Source: UBA1952 sp965246785
GTDB taxonomy: Bacteria > Bacteroidota > Bacteroidia > Chitinophagales > Chitinophagaceae
Direction: 5' to 3'
NCBI GenBank assembly: GCA_965246785.1
Contig: CBDFFM010000020.1
Location: forward strand, 186,001-250,000
Length of the DNA: 64,000 nucleotides
The position numbers and the translations under genes were made by a program. The notes beneath the pieces were generated by a model, which was not told where the DNA came from, did no database searches, and saw nothing but the letters and a program-made list of their open reading frames with translations. Shown piece by piece: positions 51,612 to 59,948 of the stretch. The first letter of the stretch is position 1. Every line of letters begins with the position of its first letter.

Positions 51612-54017
51612 TTATTTTATAACGGTCATCTTTTTACTATCCACTCTCTGCTCATTTACGTAGAGGGTGTAGATATACGTTTGAGGAGCAAACGCGCTCA
51701 ATTCAACACTTGTAGTGCCACCGCCGGCTTTTGGAGATACGTTGATGGTTTGAAGTATATGACCTTCAGGATCGGCAATCACGATTCGGGCTTGCTCATA
51801 ATCACGGCTTAGCAAGTAATTGATGACCGCCTTGTCGCTGGCAGGGTTGGGGATACTTTGGTAGAGTTTATCAATGCTTAAACTGCCATCTGTAACGTTG
51901 CCGTTTTTGCTAAAACCAGGGCAACCGCTTTCGCAGATATTGGCAATAGATCTCTCAAGCAGCGCAAACCGCTTGTCGTATGCATCCAACTTAGCCTTCA
52001 ACTCATCTTTTTCCGTTTGTTGCACCTTGATTTCTGCCTGCTGATCCTTCACAGCCTTCAGTAGGGCGGACATCTGGTCACCTGCCCCGGGCGCACCACT
52101 ACCACTACCACTGCCGTTATTGTCACCCATGATTGTATACTCTTCTTTAGACCTGAAGAGCTCGCCAGTATTAGGATCCACCAGCACTGCGGGTAAACGT
52201 GACGCTACTGGTAAGTTCAGGAATGCTATGTTGGATGCCACAGTCTGACCTGCAACAACTCCGGCATCTGCTTCCAGATTATGATTAGGTACATAGTTAG
52301 GTGCATTGGATACCATCACTCCCATACCCCGGTCCGTAATGGTGGCAGTTCTGATCCCATTGACACCAGCTACAATAGCATCATCTGCGGTGTTGGTAAT
52401 ATGGGAGCCCAGAACTACGGTGTTGTTTGCATTAACTCTGTTACTGGTGCCAAGTACGGTCACATCACGACCTCGCTGGATGGCGTTTTTGGCCCCCACT
52501 ATGTAGGCAAACTGCTGATCTGTAGGGTAGGCTGCGCCATCATTAATTGTATCGAGAGCGCCCATAATACCCTGATAAAGTGTACAACGGTTGGCTGCCC
52601 GGGCCACGGTGTTTGTGATTTTGTTATGGCCGCCTCCGACAAATGTGCCGTGGGTGTTGAACACATCGTTGTCTTCGCCGAGAACTGATGTCTCATCTGA
52701 CCAATCCAGTATGTTGCCTGTACCAAGAATGCTGCAGCCTGAAGATGCATTGGGCTTAAACTGGTAAAAGGTGTTTGAAATGGTGTTGTTTTCGCCTGCG
52801 CAGAATGAGATCCTCGCATTGGTTATTGTATTGTTCGATCCTATCGCGCCGCTGACGACGGTACCTAATGGGATTGTATTATTACCAAAGTCTAAATTCC
52901 CATCTTTAGTCACTCTGGCCCTTTGAAGCCCGCCTGCGTGGATATTAAAGTCGTATGGGTCGTTGGTGCCTATCCAGGTTGTGGGCGTCAGTGCTATGTT
53001 ATTGCCGCCGAGAGCCCAGCCAGTCCCGCTGCCGCCGGATGGAAGTGTAGTCAGGGATAAGTCACCATTAACATCAGCTACAACTGCCTGTAAGGTACCT
53101 TGGGCAAAAGTAGGTAGTCCCTGAAAGCGGATTCCGTTTCCGGTTGCATTTACATGCAGCGTACGTACAGGCGTGGACGTACCGGTGCCGATACCGAACA
53201 GGCCGTTTCTCGTGATCATGCCGCGCTGTACTGAATTTGTCTTGATCAGCACATCGTCGTTGTTTAACGTGCCAAAGATGTTGTCTCCAGGGTTTGTGTT
53301 GTTGCCTGTAGTAACCCAAGGCGCTCCAGGAAAATTACCGCAGGTACTTGCTATCTGAGCAGCGTTTAGTGCGTACCCATATATCTTGATGTCATCAATA
53401 TCGCCTATGAACCCTCTGCCCGCCGATGATCCTATGTACAATTTTGAGGAGCCGGACCAGCCAGTATAGGCATTCGCCCATGCGGCATTGTTAACTAGTG
53501 TCCCATTTACATAGGTGGATACCGTACTGCCGTTATAGGTTATAGTCAAACAATTCCATTGCCCGGTGTTGATGACAGGTGGCGTGCCCCATGCAGCAGT
53601 TCCAAATGCGGCTGACCCGTAGAGCCTGTCACCTGGAAAGGTGCCGCTATTGCTGAAAATCTCCGCGGACATGTAGTCGGAGCCATAAGGATTTGTATCA
53701 TCCCGCTCAACAATTATTGACGTTGTGGTATTCGGGCCGGTGAAGTTTACAACAGCCGAAATGGTCCAGGTTGGGTTATCCAGCAGCGAACTGTATCCAA
53801 CCTGCACATAATTGCCATTGGCAAGACGTATTGCTTGGCTTCCGCTTGACGGTGAGCCAGAAACATAAGTTGGCGTGAAGCCACTTACAGGTGTGGCATT
53901 AAGACCGTTCACGACATCATTTGTATTGCCGTTGAAGTCATAATGCACAATAGGTGTCTGTGCCGAAGCATGGTTGATCAGGAGCACACTTAGCAGGAGG
54001 AGAAAGATTTTGTTCAT
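51612..54017 (-). CDS. T9SS surface protein with LamG and YadA-head-like domains
   Basis: I choose ATG 54017 (MNKIFLLLLSVLLINHASAQ) over 54053; 801 aa. A LamG/concanavalin-like domain comes first (about 22-230; IVHYDFNGNTNDVVNGLNAT, WTISAVVNFTGP, GDIDDIKIYGYALNAAQI). A beta segment (about 240-380; DVLIKTNSVQRGMITRNGLF) is shared with the T9SS protein at 42060-44444. Then come YadA-head-like repeats with Gly-Asn turns (CAGENNTISNT, ILGTGNILDWSD, SVLGEDNDVFNTHGTFVGGG, VTVLGTSNRVNANNTVVLGS), a coiled-coil stalk (KAVKDQQAEIKVQQTEKDEL) and a type A sorting domain (YQSIPNPASDKAVINYLLSR, VSPKAGGGTTSVELSAF). Probably a surface adhesin, possibly trimeric. It diverges from the kinase at 54539. Confidence 0.88.
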   Translation of the reverse strand: MNKIFLLLLSVLLINHASAQTPIVHYDFNGNTNDVVNGLNATPVSGFTPTYVSGSPSSGSQAIRLANGNYVQVGYSSLLDNPTWTISAVVNFTGPNTTTSIIVERDDTNPYGSDYMSAEIFSNSGTFPGDRLYGSAAFGTAAWGTPPVINTGQWNCLTITYNGSTVSTYVNGTLVNNAAWANAYTGWSGSSKLYIGSSAGRGFIGDIDDIKIYGYALNAAQIASTCGNFPGAPWVTTGNNTNPGDNIFGTLNNDDVLIKTNSVQRGMITRNGLFGIGTGTSTPVRTLHVNATGNGIRFQGLPTFAQGTLQAVVADVNGDLSLTTLPSGGSGTGWALGGNNIALTPTTWIGTNDPYDFNIHAGGLQRARVTKDGNLDFGNNTIPLGTVVSGAIGSNNTITNARISFCAGENNTISNTFYQFKPNASSGCSILGTGNILDWSDETSVLGEDNDVFNTHGTFVGGGHNKITNTVARAANRCTLYQGIMGALDTINDGAAYPTDQQFAYIVGAKNAIQRGRDVTVLGTSNRVNANNTVVLGSHITNTADDAIVAGVNGIRTATITDRGMGVMVSNAPNYVPNHNLEADAGVVAGQTVASNIAFLNLPVASRLPAVLVDPNTGELFRSKEEYTIMGDNNGSGSGSGAPGAGDQMSALLKAVKDQQAEIKVQQTEKDELKAKLDAYDKRFALLERSIANICESGCPGFSKNGNVTDGSLSIDKLYQSIPNPASDKAVINYLLSRDYEQARIVIADPEGHILQTINVSPKAGGGTTSVELSAFAPQTYIYTLYVNEQRVDSKKMTVIK

Positions 54018-54538
54018 GATGTTTGTTTTTGAGTTTTTGGAAAGAGAGCGCATGTTGAAAGCAGCATCCAGGCTGCTATTGCTGCGGCGGACTGATGTCG
54101 CCGCAATTGATTACTCTCGATTTTTTCTGTCCCATAGTGTGCTTTTTTGACCGTTTTTATATGAGTAGCTCAATTCGGCCATCCCCGGGAGCTAAGTTGT
54201 CGTTAAGCAAAAAGGGGGGAAAGTCGCAGTTACTGGCTGCGCATTTTAATTGAGTATTCGAGTAGCACCTCTGGATAACTGCGTAGTCCTTCCCCGGAGC
54301 TATTTGAGGAATGTGAGCCTGTCCGGCCCTTGCGTTCTTAATAGTTTTTCCGGCTGGCGACAACGAACGACCAGGCAACTTCTGACTAATTATGCCATTG
54401 CATAATCAGCTTTGGCGGAGCACATCATTTATTATGTGAGTATCCTGACTTATTAATTGCACACTCTGGCAGAGACCGAAGCCAAACGCCCATGTTAGCT
54501 TTGTCTGAGCTGCCGGAAGTAAGCAGCCGCCTTTTCAA
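54018..54538. other. Divergent intergenic region between adhesin-like gene and kinase
   Basis: 520 bp without a convincing gene; a minus-strand frame at 54157-54378 lacks coding character. It should hold the promoters of the divergent T9SS and kinase genes and the binding sites of the LytTR regulator. A hairpin-prone stretch (GCAGCATCCAGGCTGC near 54060-54080) and several T tracts are visible. No pair of LytTR direct repeats could be identified by eye. Confidence 0.4.
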
Positions 54539-57421
54539 TTGCGCCTTGGCCTTATCCTGTTACTACTGTTTGGCGGCTTGTTTCAGGCTGCCGGGCAAAA
54601 ACCTTTGCTGATTCATTTTACCGAGCACGACGGACTGCCATCCAATGTGGTCTACGACGTCTTTCAGGATGCGAAGGGATTTATGTGGATCGGCACTGCC
54701 GAGGGTCTGTGCAGATACGACGGGCATAATTTCCAGATCTATACCACCAGAGACGGCCTGCCCGACAATAATGTTTTTACGATCCGGGAGGATAGCTATG
54801 GCCGCTTATGGCTGGTATGCTATAACGGGGTGCCCTGCTACATTGCTCAGGGCATAATACGCACGCCGCAAAATGATTCATTGTGTCGCACAATCGCACG
54901 GGCAGACATTGCCTACCGGATTTTTTACAGAGACAGCCATGGCAGGAATTGCCTCGTCGGGAAGCGGCATTGCGTTGTCGGAAAGAATGGAATCAGCTCG
55001 CTGTATCCCAATCTGCAGTTCAATACCCAAAATATAGATTGCTACAGCACGCCTAAAGGCGATTTCTGCTCAGACGGCGCCAAGTTTTTCCAAATGGTGC
55101 GAAGTGATCGCGTGCTTTTTCAAGTGAAGCTGGATAAGGTGGATGCTTCAACCTCCGCCGGCAACCACCTGTTACTAGCTGGAATGGATGGCGGAAGTAA
55201 GGTGCTCTATGATGTGCGGGTTGATGGCGCCAAAGCGGTTGAAATACGCAGAGTGATCATCCGTCGTCATTGCTATTCCATGTTTGTAAACACAGGTGGC
55301 GACATAGTGCTTACTACAGACAGCGGGCTTATCACTTATGATACCGCCACAGGAGCAGCCACCAATTCAGACCTGCTGCAATTGCCGCTTTCCGTGAACA
55401 GAATGTGTAAGGATGGCGAAGGAAACTACTGGTTTACAACCATACATGATGGTGTCTACCTCCGGCTAAATCGCGAAGCCAAAATACTAAACACGGAAAA
55501 TGTGCTGCGAAGCAACCACGTGCAGTTCGCAAAAGCGTACGATTCTGATAAAATAATAGTTGGGTATGATGACGGGATTGTCAGCATGGTGAAAGGAGAC
55601 AGCCGCAAGGATTACCTGATCCCTTTTATGGGGTCTCAAAATCGTGTGATATATGCCTACCCGCTTTCTGCTGAAAAACTGGTAGTGGGCGTGGATCAGG
55701 GGGCGTTTATTCTAAGTTTGAAAGACGGCAGGGCGCAGCGGATTATTCCTAATGCCCAGAAAGATGCTTTCCAGACAAAAGACGGACTATATATTGCCCA
55801 TTCTGCGGGGGCAAACCTGTTGCGCTTTCAGGGTCTTATGCTCGAAGATGTATGTAGCTTCCGCACGACAGCAATTACGGAAGACTCCAGAGGCAGCGTA
55901 TGGCTGGGTACACTGAGCGGACTTTTTTGTAAGACGGGTGAGAAGACTACTCGCTTCTCCAAAGATTCATCGCTGGGCAATGCCCATATCACCGCTCTTT
56001 GCTGCTACGGAAGCAAACTGATTATTGGCACGCACAAGGATGGCTTGTACGTCTGGAATGAGGGGGAACTATTGCATATAAAAGTGGAGCAAGGGCTTAG
56101 CAGCAATTCCTGCAGGGAAATAGCCGCCGACGACAGCGGACATGTATGGGTATGCACAGATGTGGGTATTGACCGTCTGTCCCTCCGTAACAGCCCGGCC
56201 ATTCAGGTTTACCATTACAGCAGGGGAGACGGACTGATTGCCAAACAGGCCAATCATATTGAGCTGGACAGAAACAGCATCTATCTGTCAACAACGCAAG
56301 GAGTCCTGGTGTTATCCCGAACGCCGGATGGAAGAAACTTATCTCCGAATACATTCATTAATTGGGTGCGCACCCGCGATACCGTTTTTTACGAGCCCGC
56401 AATCATCACCGCCAGCTATGGCAGCGACGATCTTGAAATCAACTTTACAGGGATAAGCTATTCAGAGGGCAACTCACTGGAGTACCGGTACGTGCTTGAG
56501 GGCGCAGGCTCAGACACCGTATATACCCGCCTGAGCACCATCAATCTTGGTGCGGTACGCCCGGGCAAGCACCGCTTTATGGTATGGTCAAAAGTGGGAA
56601 ACAGCTCCTGGAGTGTAAAGCCTGCGGAATTTCTGCTCACTATAAAACCTCCTTTCTGGCTCACTTATTGGTTTTCCATTCTGGCTATCACCGCTGTCGG
56701 TGCAACGATCTGGATGATTTACAGGCAGCGTTTGAAGAAAATGATAACAGAAGAACAGATGCGGGCTCAGCAGCAGCGACAGATCATTCAATTAGAAATT
56801 GACGCCTTGCGGGCACAGATGAATCCGCACTTTATGTTCAATGTTTTGTCGTCTATTCAGAGCTTCTACAGTCAGAACAACGAGTTGCAAGCCAATAGGT
56901 ACCTGACGTCCTTTTCCAGGTTTTTCAGGAAGACGCTTTTGTATGCAAAGAATCATTGGATACCACTGGATGAAGAGATTAAACTGCTGAAATCCTACGT
57001 TGAGCTGGAACAAATGCGGTTTAATGGCCGTTTCGTTTTTGACTTCCGGATATCGCCACGCCTCAACCCGCCGGCTACCGGTTTTCCTGCGATGCTTTTG
57101 CAGCCCTATATAGAAAATGCAATCGCTCACGGGCTTTCTCACCCAGACATTATTAATGGCGCACTACTTATCAGCTTTGACATTATCGGCAACGAAATAA
57201 GTTGTAAAATAGAGGATAACGGCGTGGGCATTCACTTTGCTAACCAGCACAAGGCAGATGCGCATCAGTCTATCGGGATGAAGCTATGCAGCCAGCGGAT
57301 TGCCTTGCTGAATCAGCTGTATGATGCCGGCATTGTGATGGAAATATCGGAGACAGCTGCCGAGCATCCGTTTCAAAAGGGTACGCTGATTTTGATCAAA
57401 ATGCCATTAAGGAAGCTATGA
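54539..57421 (+). CDS. reg_prop beta-propeller sensor histidine kinase, LytS type (paralogue)
   Basis: 960 aa with a TTG start: in frame, a stop lies 39 bp upstream and no ATG precedes the signal peptide (LGLILLLLFGGLFQAAGQ). Architecture is as in the 44730-47648 kinase: propeller repeats (HFTEHDGLPSNVVYDVFQDA, GFMWIGTAEGLCRYDG, GLPDNNVFTIREDSYGRLW, SRGSVWLGTLSGLF), a Y_Y_Y domain (about 610-700), a membrane helix near 708-728, then QMNPHFMFNVLSSIQSFYS (His about 762) and HATPase motifs (LQPYIENAIAHG, EDNGVGI). The two kinases are alike along their whole length, so they are duplicates. The partner regulator overlaps by 4 bp (ATGA). Confidence 0.92.
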   Translation: MRLGLILLLLFGGLFQAAGQKPLLIHFTEHDGLPSNVVYDVFQDAKGFMWIGTAEGLCRYDGHNFQIYTTRDGLPDNNVFTIREDSYGRLWLVCYNGVPCYIAQGIIRTPQNDSLCRTIARADIAYRIFYRDSHGRNCLVGKRHCVVGKNGISSLYPNLQFNTQNIDCYSTPKGDFCSDGAKFFQMVRSDRVLFQVKLDKVDASTSAGNHLLLAGMDGGSKVLYDVRVDGAKAVEIRRVIIRRHCYSMFVNTGGDIVLTTDSGLITYDTATGAATNSDLLQLPLSVNRMCKDGEGNYWFTTIHDGVYLRLNREAKILNTENVLRSNHVQFAKAYDSDKIIVGYDDGIVSMVKGDSRKDYLIPFMGSQNRVIYAYPLSAEKLVVGVDQGAFILSLKDGRAQRIIPNAQKDAFQTKDGLYIAHSAGANLLRFQGLMLEDVCSFRTTAITEDSRGSVWLGTLSGLFCKTGEKTTRFSKDSSLGNAHITALCCYGSKLIIGTHKDGLYVWNEGELLHIKVEQGLSSNSCREIAADDSGHVWVCTDVGIDRLSLRNSPAIQVYHYSRGDGLIAKQANHIELDRNSIYLSTTQGVLVLSRTPDGRNLSPNTFINWVRTRDTVFYEPAIITASYGSDDLEINFTGISYSEGNSLEYRYVLEGAGSDTVYTRLSTINLGAVRPGKHRFMVWSKVGNSSWSVKPAEFLLTIKPPFWLTYWFSILAITAVGATIWMIYRQRLKKMITEEQMRAQQQRQIIQLEIDALRAQMNPHFMFNVLSSIQSFYSQNNELQANRYLTSFSRFFRKTLLYAKNHWIPLDEEIKLLKSYVELEQMRFNGRFVFDFRISPRLNPPATGFPAMLLQPYIENAIAHGLSHPDIINGALLISFDIIGNEISCKIEDNGVGIHFANQHKADAHQSIGMKLCSQRIALLNQLYDAGIVMEISETAAEHPFQKGTLILIKMPLRKL

Positions 57422-58176
57422 ACACAATAACTGCATTAGTGATTGACGATGAGCAGGAGAGCCGCTCCAGCCTGTGCCATTATATTCAGCGGTATTGTCC
57501 TTCCGTTGCCGTAGTTGGCCAGGCCGCATCGGTATCAGAAGGGGCGCAGGCAATTATTGAGCTGTCGCCCCAGCTGCTCTTTCTGGACATAAATCTCTCT
57601 TTTGAAAGCGGCTTTGATTTATTCAAGCAATTTGGAAAACCTGCCTTTGAAACAATATTTGTCACCGCTCATGATGAGTACGCGCTTGAGGCGATTAAGC
57701 AACACGCGCTTGATTATTTACTCAAGCCGCTCAGTATTGACGAACTAATCAATGCTATTGAAAGGGTAAGGGTACACGTTGAAGAAAAAACGGCTGCGCA
57801 GCGTCTGAATACGCTTCTGGATTCATTTAACAAGCAACAAGCTGTTCATAGAGTCTCCCTGCCGGTTGCGGAAGGATTCGTGTATGTGGATACTGCCGAA
57901 ATTATCTACTGTGAAGCAGTTGCGAATTATACACGCTTCCATTTTGCAGATGGCAGAAAGTTGCTCGTCAGCCAGACGCTTAAAATTTTTGACGAAGCCT
58001 TTAGCGCCTATGGATTCATCAGAGTTCACAGTCATTATCTGATAAATATCAGCTTTATCGAAAAGTATCAAAAAGGTAGAGGCGGTGTAGTCACGCTGAA
58101 AAATAAAATGGAGATAGCTGTCTCTCAAAGAAAAAAAGAAGAATTTTTGAAAAGACTGTCGAGTTTGGAATCGTGA
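57418..58176 (+). CDS. LytTR response regulator (paralogue)
   Basis: 252 aa. Receiver (1-120): LVIDDEQESRSSLCHYIQRY, phospho-Asp in LLFLDINLSFESG, VTAHDEYALEAIKQHALDYL, LLKPLSIDELI. LytTR (about 150-248): FVYVDTAEIIYCEAVANYTR, IRVHSHYLINISFIEKYQKG, GGVVTLKNKMEIAVSQRKKE. It mirrors the regulator at 47641-48429. The likely target is the divergent adhesin-like gene 51612-54017, by gene arrangement only. Confidence 0.93.
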   Translation: MNTITALVIDDEQESRSSLCHYIQRYCPSVAVVGQAASVSEGAQAIIELSPQLLFLDINLSFESGFDLFKQFGKPAFETIFVTAHDEYALEAIKQHALDYLLKPLSIDELINAIERVRVHVEEKTAAQRLNTLLDSFNKQQAVHRVSLPVAEGFVYVDTAEIIYCEAVANYTRFHFADGRKLLVSQTLKIFDEAFSAYGFIRVHSHYLINISFIEKYQKGRGGVVTLKNKMEIAVSQRKKEEFLKRLSSLES

Positions 58177-58299
58177 CTGGTGAAGACCATACCGTTGACT
58201 CTTTTGTGCATCAGGTGATGGAAGAAGCATGGCTGACAGCGAGCCTTTCAATAAGACGAAAGATGATGCGGTTACTTTAATTGACGCCTACTTATTACC

Positions 58300-58557
58300 T
58301 CATCTTGTGCGATGGAGTTCAGAGTTGGTTTTAGATAATTTCCTTGGACTATGCTTATCATTTTTGTATGTCTCTAGCTCCTGCAATTCTTCAACTAACA
58401 AGTTGAAAGTGTTCTCGTCTTCAAACAGTGCATCTAATGCGTCGTGCTTATTTGTGAGTACGTCGGGCACTGTAGAATAAGGCTTTTTTGAAGGTTGGTT
58501 TGCCGATGTGATTCTCAAGACCACTTTACGCTCGCTCGCCTCCGGCGACACAAACAA
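58300..58557 (-). CDS. Possible small hypothetical protein or gene fragment
   Basis: An 85-codon minus-strand frame starting with TTG, open further upstream but without an ATG. The predicted sequence has natural-looking parts (SPEASERKVVLRITSANQPS, LFEDENTFNLLVEELQELET), and the short phrase SANQP occurs both in it and in the upstream open stretch. It may be a real small protein with an unusual start, or a leftover. The plus-strand frame at 58229-58480 looks like a shadow. The rest of 58177-58655 shows nothing else. Confidence 0.3.
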   Translation of the reverse strand: MFVSPEASERKVVLRITSANQPSKKPYSTVPDVLTNKHDALDALFEDENTFNLLVEELQELETYKNDKHSPRKLSKTNSELHRTR

Positions 58558-58655
58558 AGCCGGCTGGTTAGCGGAACGGATTAACCTCTTGCGAGATTAT
58601 CAGGTATCGATAATCCGCTAACCTTGCATAGCCGTCTGGCTTCAAACGCGCACGC

Positions 58656-59066
58656 ATGACCGAGCACGCCCCTGTGATTCTGATTGAAGACGATCCCGAT
58701 GACCTGTTTTTATTCCAGGCTGCATATAGGGAAACGGGCTGTGCGGTACCGCTGAAGTGGTTTCACGACCCGGACGAGGCCTTGGCATATCTGAAGACGA
58801 CCAGGGACACGCCATTTATGATTATCGCCGACATCCACATGCCCGGGATGGACGGGATGGCACTGCGTACCCTCATGCGGGAGACCAAGCTGCAGACACT
58901 CCGGGCCATTCCGTTTTTCTTTCTGACCACCTCCGCGGGCGCTGAGCAGATGCAGCGAGGCTATGAGCTCTTGGTGCAGGGCTTTTTTATCAAGCCTGCA
59001 AGCACCGGTGCGCTTGTGGAGATTATTACGTCAATGATTGAATATGCCTGGCTGACGGAAGATTAA
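58656..59066 (+). CDS. Stand-alone receiver-domain protein
   Basis: 136 aa, one receiver domain and no output domain: the acidic pair in IEDDPDDLFLFQ, phospho-Asp in MIIADIHMPGMDG, the Thr in FFLTTSAG, and Lys in FFIKPAS. Single receivers of this kind (Rcp1/CheY-like) relay phosphate or bind partner proteins. No kinase gene is adjacent in the same orientation other than the reg_prop module 480 bp upstream. The partner cannot be told from sequence. Confidence 0.9.
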   Translation: MTEHAPVILIEDDPDDLFLFQAAYRETGCAVPLKWFHDPDEALAYLKTTRDTPFMIIADIHMPGMDGMALRTLMRETKLQTLRAIPFFFLTTSAGAEQMQRGYELLVQGFFIKPASTGALVEIITSMIEYAWLTED

Positions 59067-59147
59067 TGTATGCCTCTGGGAAGTAGAAAGGAGCGCAACG
59101 GCAACAAAGGAATGCCTGGCTGGCTGCCAATATGGTATGCTGAAGGC

Positions 59148-59534
59148 ATGAGCAAAGCTTTTGACGCGTGGAACGAAGAGAAAAAGCTGATTAACCAAAA
59201 AAATCAGAATCGCTATTACCACCCGAGGGAAGTATGGTGGTGCACTTTGGGAGTTAATGTCGGGTTTGAGCAAGACGGAACCGGCAAGGACTTTCAGCGT
59301 CCGGTACTGATACTGCGCGCCTTCAGCCGGCATGTGTGCCTCGTGGTACCGCTCACCACTTCCCTTAAAGCAAATCCCTACCATGTGCCGTTGGGAGGGA
59401 TTGGAAACAAGAAATCGTTTGCCATCATCTCGCAGGTACGACTGATAGATACCAAGCGCCTCACTAACCGCATGGCTGTGCTTGACGCCGCTACCGTAGC
59501 GCCAATAAAGAAAGCCGTCAAAGACTTGCTCTGA
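59148..59534 (+). CDS. PemK/MazF-family toxin-like protein
   Basis: 128 aa from ATG 59148; the frame is open from 59070, but the family core starts later. Motifs of the PemK/MazF barrel are visible: YYHPREVWWCTLGVNVGFEQ, DGTGKDFQRPVLILRA, VCLVVPLTTSLKANPYHVPL, SFAIISQVRLIDTKRLTNRM. Members are mostly sequence-specific endoribonucleases. No antitoxin gene is next to it: the receiver gene precedes it, and a small gene and a recombinase follow after 255 bp. It may be a solitary toxin-like nuclease carried with the recombinase. A terminator overlaps its last codons. Confidence 0.82.
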   Translation: MSKAFDAWNEEKKLINQKNQNRYYHPREVWWCTLGVNVGFEQDGTGKDFQRPVLILRAFSRHVCLVVPLTTSLKANPYHVPLGGIGNKKSFAIISQVRLIDTKRLTNRMAVLDAATVAPIKKAVKDLL

Positions 59535-59550
59535 CGGCTTTTCTGTTTTT
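59512..59550 (+). terminator. Terminator overlapping the 3' end of the PemK-like gene
   Basis: AAGCCGTCA (59512-59520) pairs with TGACGGCTT (59532-59540), 11-nt loop, followed by a T-rich tract. The left arm and loop lie inside the last codons of the gene. Confidence 0.88.
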
Positions 59551-59789
59551 TCTCCTTCCAAAAGAGGAAGGCGGGCCCGAAGGCATTTGTACATATATCC
59601 TATCAGACGGCTGGAGGAGATGTCAAGCAGCGTTGTTCACCAATACCTACCCGAACCCAGCTACGTCGTCGGTATTGAAAGATGATGTAGGTATTTCTTT
59701 ACCAGCTTACATGAAAATCCGTTCATCTCCGTATAGGTGAGTAATAAGCTCGGGTGCCACTCTGCTATTTTTCCAGTAATGATGATAGA

Positions 59790-59948
59790 ATGGAAAACAA
59801 GCGGGAAGAACACGATGTGGCAGGCTGGCCTGAATACCATTATGTTGAATCAGAGGCGCAGCTTGATAAAGCTTATGATATCCTGTTTGAAGAGGTGCTG
59901 CGACTGATTGAGAAACGGAAACAAACATGGAACCAGTCAAGCTCATAG
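59790..59948 (+). CDS. Small acidic protein preceding the recombinase
   Basis: 52 aa from ATG 59790; the frame is open a little further upstream. Charged and helical (EYHYVESEAQLDKAYDILFE, EVLRLIEKRKQTWNQ). It overlaps the recombinase start by 22 bp, so the two are probably co-translated. It may be a regulator or directionality helper of the recombinase; this is inference from position. Confidence 0.55.
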   Translation: MENKREEHDVAGWPEYHYVESEAQLDKAYDILFEEVLRLIEKRKQTWNQSSS

